From Geodermatophilus tzadiensis (GTDB taxonomy: Bacteria > Actinomycetota > Actinomycetes > Mycobacteriales > Geodermatophilaceae): a stretch of 64,000 nt of DNA. The notes below the pieces were generated by a model that was not told the DNA's origin, did no database searches, and was given only the letters and a program-made list of their open reading frames with translations. Shown in pieces: positions 18,175 to 24,822 of the stretch. Within the stretch, counting starts at the first letter, position 1. The number at the start of each line of letters is the position of its first letter. The translations under genes were made by a program, and so were the position numbers. The DNA lies in contig NZ_PVTG01000001.1 in the NCBI RefSeq assembly GCF_003002915.1, positions 434,001-498,000 of the forward strand, given 5' to 3'.

Positions 18175-18606
18175 TCAGCCGGAGACGGTGATGCCCATCG
18201 ACCGGGCGGTGCCGGCGATGATCTTCTCGGCCTCGTCGAGCGAGTTGGCGTTGAGGTCGACCATCTTGGTCTGGGCGATCTCGCGGACCTGGTCGCGCGT
18301 GACGGTGGCGACCTTGGTCTTGTGCGGCTCGCCCGAGCCCTTCTCGACACCGGCGGCCTTGAGCAGCATGCGCGCCGCCGGCGGGGTCTTGGTGACGAAG
18401 GTGAACGAGCGGTCCTCGTAGACTGAGATCTCGACGGGCACGACGTCGCCGCGCTGCGCCTCGGTCGCGGCGTTGTACGCCTTGCAGAACTCCATGATGT
18501 TGACGCCGTGCTGGCCCAGCGCCGGACCCACGGGCGGCGCGGGGGTGGCCGCACCGGCCTTGATCTGGAGCTTGATGACCGCGGTCAACCGCTTCCTGGG
18601 GGGCAT
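18175..18606 (-). CDS. rplK: 50S ribosomal protein L11
   Basis: Forms the GTPase-associated centre with 23S rRNA helices 43/44 and is needed for RelA-type stringent signalling. 143 residues with the proline-rich N-terminal loop [24 protein letters not shown], where thiostrepton-type antibiotics act, and the C-terminal RNA-binding domain. ATG at 18606 is preceded by GAAGGAAT. Downstream of nusG by 88 bp. Confidence 0.97.
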   Translation of the reverse strand: MPPRKRLTAVIKLQIKAGAATPAPPVGPALGQHGVNIMEFCKAYNAATEAQRGDVVPVEISVYEDRSFTFVTKTPPAARMLLKAAGVEKGSGEPHKTKVATVTRDQVREIAQTKMVDLNANSLDEAEKIIAGTARSMGITVSG

Positions 18607-18694
18607 GACATTCCTTCTCGGTGGGTGGTGGAACGGCCCCGGTGCAGGGTCCCGCCCCGGGCGGAGCGAGGGGTGGGGGGCACCGGGGTCCTGC

Positions 18695-19603
18695 TCAGAT
18701 CTTGGCGACCTGGGTGAACGACAGCTCGACCGGCGTCTCCCGGCCGAAGATGGAGACCAGCACCTGCAGCTTCTGCTGCTCGGCGTTGATCTCGTTGATG
18801 GTGGCCGGGAGGGTGGCGAAGGGACCGTCCATGACGGTCACCGACTCCCCGACCTCGAAGTCGACGACGGTGGTCGGCGCGGCGGCCGTGGCGGCCGGGC
18901 TGGCGCTCTCGGCCACCTTGGCCGCCTGCGGCGGGGTCGCCGGGACGAGCAGGTTGACGACCTCGTCGATCGACAGCGGCGAGGGCCGGGACGTGGCACC
19001 GACGAAGCCGGTGACGCCGGGGGTGTTGCGGACCGCGCCCCACGACTCGTCGTTGAGGTCCATCCGGACGAGCAGGTAGCCGGGCAGCTTCTTCCGGTTG
19101 ACCTGGGTGCGCTTGCCGTTCTTGATCTCGGTGACCTCCTCGGTGGGCACCTCGATCTGGAAGATGTAGTCCTCCATGTCCAGCGACTGGATGCGCGACT
19201 CGAGGTTGGTCTTCACCTTGTTCTCGTAGCCGGCGTAGGAGTGGATGACGTACCAGTCGCCGAACTGGGTGCGCAGGGTCCGCTTGAGCGTGTCGCGCGG
19301 GTCCTCGTCCGCGGCCTCCGCCTCGGCGAGCGCCTCGGTCACGATCGGGTCGTGGTCGGGGGCCGGCGCGGCCAGCGGGTCGCCGACGAGGCTGTCGCGG
19401 CCGCCGCTCTCCACCAGCGGGGTCACGTCGGCGACGCCGGTGGCGGTGTCCTGGTCGGCGGTGTCCGTGGAGCCCTCGGCCGAGCCGGCCTCGCCGGCGC
19501 CGGTCTCGAGGTCGACGCTGCCGCGGACGTCGAGCCGCTGGTCGTCGAGGTCGACGGCCTCGACGTCGCTGTCGGTGTCGAAGGGCTCGCGGGGGTCGGT
19601 CAC
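18695..19603 (-). CDS. nusG: Transcription termination/antitermination factor NusG with long acidic N-terminal extension
   Basis: Binds RNA polymerase beta' and links it to Rho or the ribosome. GTG at 19603 gives 302 residues. The NGN domain starts near residue 113 ([20 protein letters not shown]) and the KOW domain near residue 245 ([21 protein letters not shown]). The first about 110 residues are acidic and disordered, and an Ala/Pro-rich linker separates NGN and KOW. E. coli NusG is about 181 residues; long N-termini are common in actinobacteria. AAGGAAGAAG lies before the start. It follows secE by 44 bp. Confidence 0.94.
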   Translation of the reverse strand: MTDPREPFDTDSDVEAVDLDDQRLDVRGSVDLETGAGEAGSAEGSTDTADQDTATGVADVTPLVESGGRDSLVGDPLAAPAPDHDPIVTEALAEAEAADEDPRDTLKRTLRTQFGDWYVIHSYAGYENKVKTNLESRIQSLDMEDYIFQIEVPTEEVTEIKNGKRTQVNRKKLPGYLLVRMDLNDESWGAVRNTPGVTGFVGATSRPSPLSIDEVVNLLVPATPPQAAKVAESASPAATAAAPTTVVDFEVGESVTVMDGPFATLPATINEINAEQQKLQVLVSIFGRETPVELSFTQVAKI

Positions 19604-19647
19604 GGGGTCTTCTTCCTTGTCGGGTGCGTGCGGGCGCGGGGGGACGG

Positions 19648-20205
19648 TCAGCCGAAGACGGCCAGCACGCCCTGCGCGAAGAGGATGTCCAGGCCCGCGA
19701 CCAGCGCGACGATGAAGGCCACGAAGAGGATGACCACGGTCGTGTAGGTGATCAGCTCCCGCCGGCCGGGCCAGATCACCTTGCGGAGCTCGGCGACCAC
19801 CTCGCGGAGGAAGCGGCGCAGGCTGCGGCGCTGGCGGACCTCGTCGGCCCGCGAGCGCTGCGCGGCGGCGCGGGAGCGGGTGCCCGCACCCTCGGCGGCG
19901 CGGCCCGCGGGGCGGCTCGCCGCGGTGCTCCCGCCCCGGGCCGGGCGGGCGCTGCGCCGGGAGGCCGGCTCGTCGTCGTCCTCGTCGTCGTCGGCGGCGG
20001 TGATCCGGCCGCCGCGGCGGCGGGCGGCGGTGGGGACGACCTTGTCCTCGTCGTCCTCGGCCTCGGCGGCGATCTCGGCCTCGGCGGCCTCCAGCTCGGC
20101 GGCGTCCTCGACGCCCGGGGCCTCCCGGTCGAGCTGCTCGTCGGTCAGCTCGGCGTCGGAGGCGGTGCGGGGGTCCTCCCCGCGGCCCGGCTTCTCGTCG
20201 CTCAC
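19648..20205 (-). CDS. secE: Preprotein translocase subunit SecE with long N-terminal extension
   Basis: Essential clamp of the SecYEG channel. GTG at 20205 gives 185 residues. Only the last 65 are canonical: [20 protein letters not shown], then one membrane segment ([20 protein letters not shown]). The first about 120 residues are disordered, Glu/Asp-rich and then Arg-rich. The start is judged from [10 protein letters not shown] after a weak GCGAGG; a shorter start is possible. tRNA-Trp lies 134 bp upstream. Confidence 0.88.
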   Translation of the reverse strand: MSDEKPGRGEDPRTASDAELTDEQLDREAPGVEDAAELEAAEAEIAAEAEDDEDKVVPTAARRRGGRITAADDDEDDDEPASRRSARPARGGSTAASRPAGRAAEGAGTRSRAAAQRSRADEVRQRRSLRRFLREVVAELRKVIWPGRRELITYTTVVILFVAFIVALVAGLDILFAQGVLAVFG

Positions 20206-20313
20206 TGCGCCTCGCTCGCGTCGTGGTGGTGGCCGCTGCTGGCGGGCCTCTTCGTGTGGTGCGTCCGTGCGGCCACGGCCGTGCCGGCGCACGGTCGGAC
20301 CGGTTCGTGCTGC

Positions 20314-20333
20314 CCGCCGGCACGGGCCGGCGG
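20314..20333 (-). terminator. Hairpin behind tRNA-Trp
   Basis: CCGCCGGC and GCCGGCGG form an 8-bp stem with a 4-nt loop 7 nt downstream of the tRNA 3' end. It could be a terminator or processing signal. Confidence 0.45.
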
Positions 20334-20339
20334 CACGGG

Positions 20340-20412
20340 CAGGGGTGACAGGACTTGAACCTGCAGCCTGCGGTTTTGGAGACCGCTGCTCTGCCAGTTG
20401 AGCTACACCCCT
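20340..20412 (-). tRNA. tRNA-Trp (CCA)
   Basis: 73 nt folding as a cloverleaf: acceptor AGGGGTG/CACCCCT with discriminator G, anticodon CCA within TCTCCAAAA, and T-loop GGTTCAAGTCC. CCA is not encoded at the end. Placement beside secE-nusG is common in actinobacteria. Confidence 0.96.
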
Positions 20413-20700
20413 AGTGCCCGGGGCCGCGCACGCGTGCGGTGGCCCTGGACTGCTCCGGGACGGCCGGCCCGCCGCCTCGTGTCCGGAGGGATCCGGGGCA
20501 CGCCGGTGGCGGGGGTCGATCGCCCCAGGATTGCCAGTGTACGGGACCGCGGACGACGCCCGTGACCGCGCTCCGCGGAGGTGCCCCCGACGGGGGCGGC
20601 GAGGGTCCCCGCCGGCCCGCCGGACGGCGGGCTCGTCGCCCTCGTCCCCGTGCTGCTGCGCCCGTCCGGGACTGGGACGCCCGGCGGGAGTGGTCTTTGA
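20413..20700. other. Divergent intergenic region tRNA-Trp / aspC
   Basis: About 290 bp with no gene seen. It holds the -10 for tRNA-Trp near 20536 and the start region of aspC at its right edge. Confidence 0.5.
20536..20541 (-). promoter_or_regulatory. -10 element for tRNA-Trp / secE-nusG
   Basis: TACACT on the minus strand, 124 bp ahead of the tRNA. No clear -35. A precursor leader of about 115 nt would have to be processed off. Confidence 0.4.
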
Positions 20701-20706
20701 CACGAT
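20701..20706 (+). promoter_or_regulatory. Possible leaderless promoter of aspC
   Basis: CACGAT ends 6 bp before the aspC ATG, and no Shine-Dalgarno is visible; this fits a leaderless transcript. The overlapping TTGACA at 20697-20702 is too close to the ATG to be a usable -35. Confidence 0.4.
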
Positions 20707-20712
20707 GGGGTC

Positions 20713-21951
20713 ATGACCGCCGTCTCCCCGTCGGAGTCCGCCACCCTCTCCCCCGCCGAGCGCCGCGTGTCGCGTCGCATCGGGGCCATCTCGGAGTCCG
20801 CGACGCTCGCGGTCGACGCCAAGGCCAAGGCCCTGAAGGCGGCGGGCAAGCCGGTCATCGGCTTCGGCGCCGGGGAGCCGGACTTCCCGACGCCGGACTA
20901 CGTCGTCGAGGCCGCGATCACCGCCTGCCGCCAGCCGGCGATGCACCGCTACACCCCGGCCGGGGGGCTGCCGGCGCTCAAGGAGGCGATCGTCGCCAAG
21001 ACCGCGCGCGACTCGGGGCTGACGGTGACGCCCGCCCAGGTGCTGGTGACCAACGGCGGCAAGCAGGCCGTCTACGAGGCGTTCGCCACCATGCTCGACC
21101 CGGGTGACGAGGTGCTCGTCCCGGCGCCGTACTGGACCACCTACCCCGAGGCGATCCGCCTGGCCGGTGGCGTGCCGGTGCCCGTGGTGGCCGACGAGGA
21201 GAGCGGCTACCTGGTGTCGGTGGCGCAGCTGGAGGCGGCCCGCACCGAGCGCACCAAGGTGCTGCTGTTCGTCTCGCCGTCCAACCCGACCGGGGCCGTC
21301 TACCCACCCGACCAGGTGGAGGCCATCGGCCGCTGGGCGCTGGAGGCCGGGCTGTGGGTGCTCACCGACGAGATCTACGAGCACCTGACCTACGGCGGGG
21401 TCGCCGCGCCGTCGATGCCGGTGGTCGTGCCCGAGCTCGCCGACCGCTGCGTCGTGGTCAACGGCGTGGCCAAGACCTACGCGATGACCGGCTGGCGGGT
21501 GGGCTGGATCGTCGGGCCCGCCGACCTGGTGAAGGCCGCGACCAACCTGCAGTCGCACGCCACCTCGAACGTCGCCAACGTGTCGCAGGCCGCCGCGGTG
21601 GCCGCGCTGACCGGCGACCTGTCGGCGGTCGACGAGATGCGGACGGCGTTCGACCGGCGGCGGAAGACCATCGTGTCGATGCTGCGGGAGATCCCCGGCG
21701 TCGCCTGCCCCGAGCCGCAGGGCGCGTTCTACGTCTACCCGTCGGTCAAGGCGCTGCTGGGCCGCCCGATCGCCGGGCGGACGGCGTCGAGCAGCGTGGA
21801 GCTCGCCGAGATCGTCCTGGAGGAGGCCGAGGTGGCCGTCGTCCCGGGCGAGGCCTTCGGCACCCCCGGCTACCTGCGGATGTCCTACGCGCTGGGCGAC
21901 GACGACCTGGTCGAGGGCGTCAGCCGCATGCAGCGGCTGCTCGGCAGCTGA
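20713..21951 (+). CDS. aspC: PLP-dependent aspartate aminotransferase (fold type I)
   Basis: 412 residues. It should interconvert aspartate and 2-oxoglutarate with oxaloacetate and glutamate; related enzymes also handle other amino acids. Family features: [48 protein letters not shown] with the substrate-pocket Asn, and the Schiff-base Lys254 in [16 protein letters not shown]. The gene next to secE in Streptomyces is likewise annotated aspC. Its 3' end stops 3 bp short of the convergent peptidase gene. Confidence 0.88.
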   Translation: MTAVSPSESATLSPAERRVSRRIGAISESATLAVDAKAKALKAAGKPVIGFGAGEPDFPTPDYVVEAAITACRQPAMHRYTPAGGLPALKEAIVAKTARDSGLTVTPAQVLVTNGGKQAVYEAFATMLDPGDEVLVPAPYWTTYPEAIRLAGGVPVPVVADEESGYLVSVAQLEAARTERTKVLLFVSPSNPTGAVYPPDQVEAIGRWALEAGLWVLTDEIYEHLTYGGVAAPSMPVVVPELADRCVVVNGVAKTYAMTGWRVGWIVGPADLVKAATNLQSHATSNVANVSQAAAVAALTGDLSAVDEMRTAFDRRRKTIVSMLREIPGVACPEPQGAFYVYPSVKALLGRPIAGRTASSSVELAEIVLEEAEVAVVPGEAFGTPGYLRMSYALGDDDLVEGVSRMQRLLGS

Positions 21952-21954
21952 GCC

Positions 21955-23394
21955 TCAGTCGAGGGCCCCGGCCTGCACGAGCACGTCGAGGGCGGCCGGC
22001 AGGTCGGCCAGCGCGGCCGCGAGGTCGTCGGGCGTGGCGATGGTCCAGGCGTTGAGCTGCACGTAGCAGCGCAGCGCCGCGTCGAAGGCCGGCGGCCCGG
22101 CGGCCTCGCGGGCGGCCTGCAGCGCGGCGCCGCCCTTGCCGTAGACGACCTCGAAGTAGCGCTCGGTGCTGTCGAACCCGTCCATCGCGGTGCCGACGTC
22201 GCCCTCGGTGGCCAGCACCTGCTCGAGGTCGGGCGGCGCCCCCTCCCCGCCCACCGTGCGCTCGGCGTAGGTGGCGAGGGCCTCGTCCAGCCACGGGTCG
22301 CGGAACTGGGAGTCGCCGACCATGCCGTAGAACCACATGTGGGCGACCTCGTGCTCGAGCACCGTGCGGTTCGCGCCGGCCAGGAGGATCGAGCTCGGGT
22401 ACTCGATCCCGCCGCCCGCGTCGGGCAGCAGCGGCACGGTGAGCGTGGCGTAGGGGAAGGCGCCGAAGCGGTCGGCCAGCGCGGTGACGTCCTCGCTGAT
22501 CCAGTCGGCCAGCTCACCGGGGCCGACGTCGGCACCGGGCAGCACGCCGGTGGTCACCTCGACGCCCCCGGGGGTGCGCAGGGTGGCGGTGCGGAAGTCA
22601 CCGGCGGCGACGCTGACGTCGCGGGCCACCGGCTCGTGCGAGGTCCAGGTGCGCCGGCCGTCCTCGGCGTCGGTGGGCTCGTCCTGGTCGCCGGTCATCA
22701 GCACGGTCAGGTCCTCGGGGACCGAGACGCTGACCGTCGTGTCGGCGACCGGGCTGGTGGCGGTCTCGCCGAGGACCTGCACGAAGGGGTCGCGGGCCCA
22801 GCCGACGCCGGGCTCCCACGCCAGCAGCGGGAAGCCGCTGGCCCACCAGGAGGCGTTCTCGACCGCGCCGAGCCGCTCGAAGCCGCCCTCACCGAGGGAG
22901 ACGGTGAAGTCCAGCTCCACCTCGGTGGACTCCCCCGCCGCGAGCTCGCCGTCCAGCTGAAGCACGTAGAGCCCGCCGGGCCCCTCGGCGCCGGCGTCCT
23001 CGTAGCCGGCCTGGTCGACGTCGTCCCCGCGGACGCCGTCGACGGTGATCCGGTTGCCCAGCTCGGCGGCGTCGGGGCTGTTGGGCACGAGCCGGAAGAC
23101 CATCTCGTCGGTGGCCACGTCCGGGGTGAACACGACGGTCTCGGTGCCGGTGACGGTGACCAGGTCGTCGGAGAGCCGGAAGTCCAGGTCGACGACGGGC
23201 CGGTCGGGGTCGGGCTCGGCGCGCTCCGCCGGGCAGCGGGGCCCACCGTCGTCGCCGTCGTCCGCGGGGGACGACGGGGCGGTGGTGCCGGGCGACCCGG
23301 CGTCCTGCTCGGCGGTGAGGGTCTGGGAGAAGGACGTGCAGCCGGTGAGCAGCAGCAGCGCGACGGCGGCCGGGGCCACCCGCCGGGCCGTCAT
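21955..23394 (-). CDS. Lipoprotein M1-type zinc metallopeptidase
   Basis: 479 residues from ATG at 23394. MTARRVAPAAVALLLLTGC is a lipoprotein signal peptide with lipobox LTGC (acylated Cys19), so the enzyme should sit on the outer face of the membrane. The M1 zinc motif is complete: His348-Glu349-x2-His352 (HEVAHMWFYG), followed after 18 residues by Glu371 in WLDEALATYAE. An N-terminal beta-sandwich region (about residues 65-240) is typical of M1 proteins. The aminopeptidase GAMEN motif is replaced by GGGIEYPSSIL, so exopeptidase specificity is uncertain. ATG overlaps the hadB stop (ATGA), indicating coupling to the hadA-hadB operon. Confidence 0.82.
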   Translation of the reverse strand: MTARRVAPAAVALLLLTGCTSFSQTLTAEQDAGSPGTTAPSSPADDGDDGGPRCPAERAEPDPDRPVVDLDFRLSDDLVTVTGTETVVFTPDVATDEMVFRLVPNSPDAAELGNRITVDGVRGDDVDQAGYEDAGAEGPGGLYVLQLDGELAAGESTEVELDFTVSLGEGGFERLGAVENASWWASGFPLLAWEPGVGWARDPFVQVLGETATSPVADTTVSVSVPEDLTVLMTGDQDEPTDAEDGRRTWTSHEPVARDVSVAAGDFRTATLRTPGGVEVTTGVLPGADVGPGELADWISEDVTALADRFGAFPYATLTVPLLPDAGGGIEYPSSILLAGANRTVLEHEVAHMWFYGMVGDSQFRDPWLDEALATYAERTVGGEGAPPDLEQVLATEGDVGTAMDGFDSTERYFEVVYGKGGAALQAAREAAGPPAFDAALRCYVQLNAWTIATPDDLAAALADLPAALDVLVQAGALD

Positions 23395-23819
23395 GCCAGG
23401 GCGACGGTGGCGCGGGCCAGCGAGAGCACCTTCTCGCCGCCGCTGGTCACGGTGAGGTCCACGCGGACCCGACCGCCGTCGAGCACGGCGCCGACCTTCC
23501 CGCGGACGGTGACCTCCGCGCCGGTGTCGTCGTCGGGGACGACGACGGGCCGGCCGAAGCGGACCTGGTACTCGACCACCGCGCCGGGGTCGCCGGCCCA
23601 CTCCGTGACCGCCCGCGCCGCCAGGCCCATGGTGAGCATCCCGTGCGCGATGACGCCGGGCAGGCCCACGCCGGTGGCGACCCGGTCGCTCCAGTGGATC
23701 GGGTTGAGGTCGCCGGAGGCTCCCGCGTAGCGGACCAGGTCGGCGCGGGTCACGCGGTGAGTCCGCTCGGGCAGCTCGGTGCCGACGGCGACGTCGGCGG
23801 CCCGCAGCCGGGCGGTCAC
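23391..23819 (-). CDS. hadB: MaoC-like (3R)-hydroxyacyl-ACP dehydratase subunit HadB
   Basis: 142 residues, single hot-dog domain. The catalytic loop GASGDLNPIHWSDRVATGVGLPGVIAHGML over two stretches carries the hydratase Asp and His, making this the catalytic partner of HadA. In mycobacteria HadAB/HadBC dehydrate FAS-II intermediates for mycolic acids; relatives also occur in actinobacteria without mycolates, where the role is unclear. ATG at 23819 overlaps the hadA stop as ATGA, and its own stop overlaps the peptidase start the same way. Confidence 0.87.
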   Translation of the reverse strand: MTARLRAADVAVGTELPERTHRVTRADLVRYAGASGDLNPIHWSDRVATGVGLPGVIAHGMLTMGLAARAVTEWAGDPGAVVEYQVRFGRPVVVPDDDTGAEVTVRGKVGAVLDGGRVRVDLTVTSGGEKVLSLARATVALA

Positions 23820-24262
23820 GCCGTCCCCCGGGCGACGAGCATCGACAGCGCGGTGCAGACGGCCTCGCCGTCCTCGGTGGCGACGTCCACGCGGGTGGTG
23901 AGCAGGTCGTTGCCGGCCACGCTGCGCACCGCCTCGATGGTCGTGGTGCTCACCAGCCGGTCGCCGGCCCGGATCGGGCGGTGGTGGGTGAACCGCTGCT
24001 CGCCGTGGACCACCCGGCTGTAGTCGAGGGCCACCCCGGGGTCGGCCAGGACGACGTCGGCGGCGCCGAGGGTGACCACGATGGCGAACGTGGGCGGCGC
24101 GACGACGTCGGGGTGGCCCAGCGCGCGGGCGGCGTCGGCGTCCGTGTGCGCCGGGTCGGTGGCGCCGACGGCGGCGGCGAACTCGGCGATCTTCGCGCGT
24201 CCGACCTCGTAGACGGCGGAGGGCGGGTAGCTGCGCCCGACCAGTCCTGCGTCCAGCGCCAC
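23816..24262 (-). CDS. hadA: MaoC-like dehydratase subunit HadA (UPF0336 family)
   Basis: 148 residues from GTG at 24262, with GGAGGGCGG just upstream. The longer open frame runs back through rpmG and is not real. Sequence begins MALDAGLVGRSYPPSAVYEVGRAKIAEFA; PPTFAIVVTL and the C-terminal hot-dog strands fit the FAS1-like dehydratase N-domain. It lacks the Asp/His pair seen in HadB, as expected for the substrate-binding subunit. Gene order rpmG-hadA-hadB matches mycobacteria and Streptomyces, but hadC is absent here. Confidence 0.85.
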   Translation of the reverse strand: MALDAGLVGRSYPPSAVYEVGRAKIAEFAAAVGATDPAHTDADAARALGHPDVVAPPTFAIVVTLGAADVVLADPGVALDYSRVVHGEQRFTHHRPIRAGDRLVSTTTIEAVRSVAGNDLLTTRVDVATEDGEAVCTALSMLVARGTA

Positions 24263-24294
24263 TCCCGCCCTCCCTCGCTCCTCGCGGACCCGGG

Positions 24295-24459
24295 TCAGCG
24301 GGTCTCGCGGTGGACCGTGTGCTTCCGGTCCTTGGGGCAGTACTTCTTCAGCTCGAGCCGGTCGGGGTCGTTGCGCCGGTTCTTGCGGGTGATGTAGTTG
24401 CGGTTCTTGCACTCCTGGCAGGCCAGGGTGATCTTCGGACGGACGTCAGTGGCTGCCAT
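24295..24459 (-). CDS. rpmG: 50S ribosomal protein L33
   Basis: 54 residues starting [22 protein letters not shown]33 usually has either four cysteines (two CxxC pairs) binding zinc or none. Here the first pair is intact (CQEC), but the second reads CPKD, with Asp replacing the last Cys. Zinc may be held with three Cys and one Asp, or be lost. The codons read clearly TGC CCC AAG GAC. It lies 33 bp ahead of hadA and just downstream of tRNA-Met. Confidence 0.95.
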   Translation of the reverse strand: MAATDVRPKITLACQECKNRNYITRKNRRNDPDRLELKKYCPKDRKHTVHRETR

Positions 24460-24528
24460 GGGGCGCTCCTCGCCTTGTCGGGACCGGCCTCACGGCCGGG
24501 GACCGTGGCGGCGGGTGCCGACACGGCG

Positions 24529-24554
24529 ACGGACCCCGGGGAGCCGGGGTCCGT
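24529..24554 (-). terminator. Terminator behind tRNA-Met
   Basis: ACGGACCCCGG and CCGGGGTCCGT form a perfect 11-bp stem with a GGAG loop, 6 nt after the tRNA 3' end and before rpmG. Confidence 0.7.
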
Positions 24555-24560
24555 CCGGAG

Positions 24561-24634
24561 TAGCGGTGACCGGACTTGAACCGGTGACACAGCGATTATG
24601 AGCCGCTTGCTCTACCAGGCTGAGCTACACCGCC
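24561..24634 (-). tRNA. tRNA-Met (CAT), elongator type
   Basis: 74 nt cloverleaf; acceptor GGCGGTG/CACCGCT with a G-U pair at the end and discriminator A; anticodon CAT in GGCTCATAATC. The 5' sequence is not that of initiator tRNA. A CAT anticodon could be modified to read AUA as Ile, but the order Thr-Met-rpmG matches metT in mycobacteria. Confidence 0.92.
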
Positions 24635-24679
24635 GGGATGACCGCGCGGCCCGGTCTCGCGACTGGACCGGCTGGTCGG

Positions 24680-24752
24680 AGCCCCTTTACGGAATCGAAC
24701 CGTAGACCTTCTCCTTACCATGGAGACGCTCTGCCGACTGAGCTAAAGGGGC
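24680..24752 (-). tRNA. tRNA-Thr (GGT)
   Basis: 73 nt cloverleaf with acceptor GCCCCTT/AAGGGGC, discriminator T, anticodon GGT in CCATGGTAAGG and T-loop GGTTCGATTCC. Transcribed with tRNA-Met, 45 bp downstream. Confidence 0.95.
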
Positions 24753-24773
24753 GTGCTCGAGGAGCCGTCGGGA

Positions 24774-24779
24774 ACTATA
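24774..24779 (-). promoter_or_regulatory. -10 element of the tRNA-Thr/tRNA-Met unit
   Basis: TATAGT on the minus strand, 21 bp ahead of tRNA-Thr, the best -10 in this part of the window. No clear -35. Confidence 0.6.
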
Positions 24780-24788
24780 CCCGACGCT

Positions 24789-24814
24789 CTCCGGCTCCCC
24801 CCGGGGGGTCGGAG
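24789..24814 (-). terminator. Terminator after the GGDEF/EAL gene
   Basis: CTCCG pairs with CGGAG outside a C6/G6 block. It follows the stop through GGAAGGACC, the same lead-in as the post-stop elements at 17260 and 36571, but is shorter. Confidence 0.55.
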
Positions 24815-24822
24815 GTCCTTCC

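Noticed and set aside
20697-20702. TTGACA as the -35 box of aspC
   Set aside because: It lies only 10 bp before the ATG, leaving no room for a -10 at the usual distance; a leaderless reading of CACGAT fits better.
24561-24634. Initiator tRNA-fMet
   Set aside because: The acceptor has a G-U end pair and begins GGCGGTG; initiator features (unpaired 1-72 and the GGG/CCC anticodon stem) are missing.
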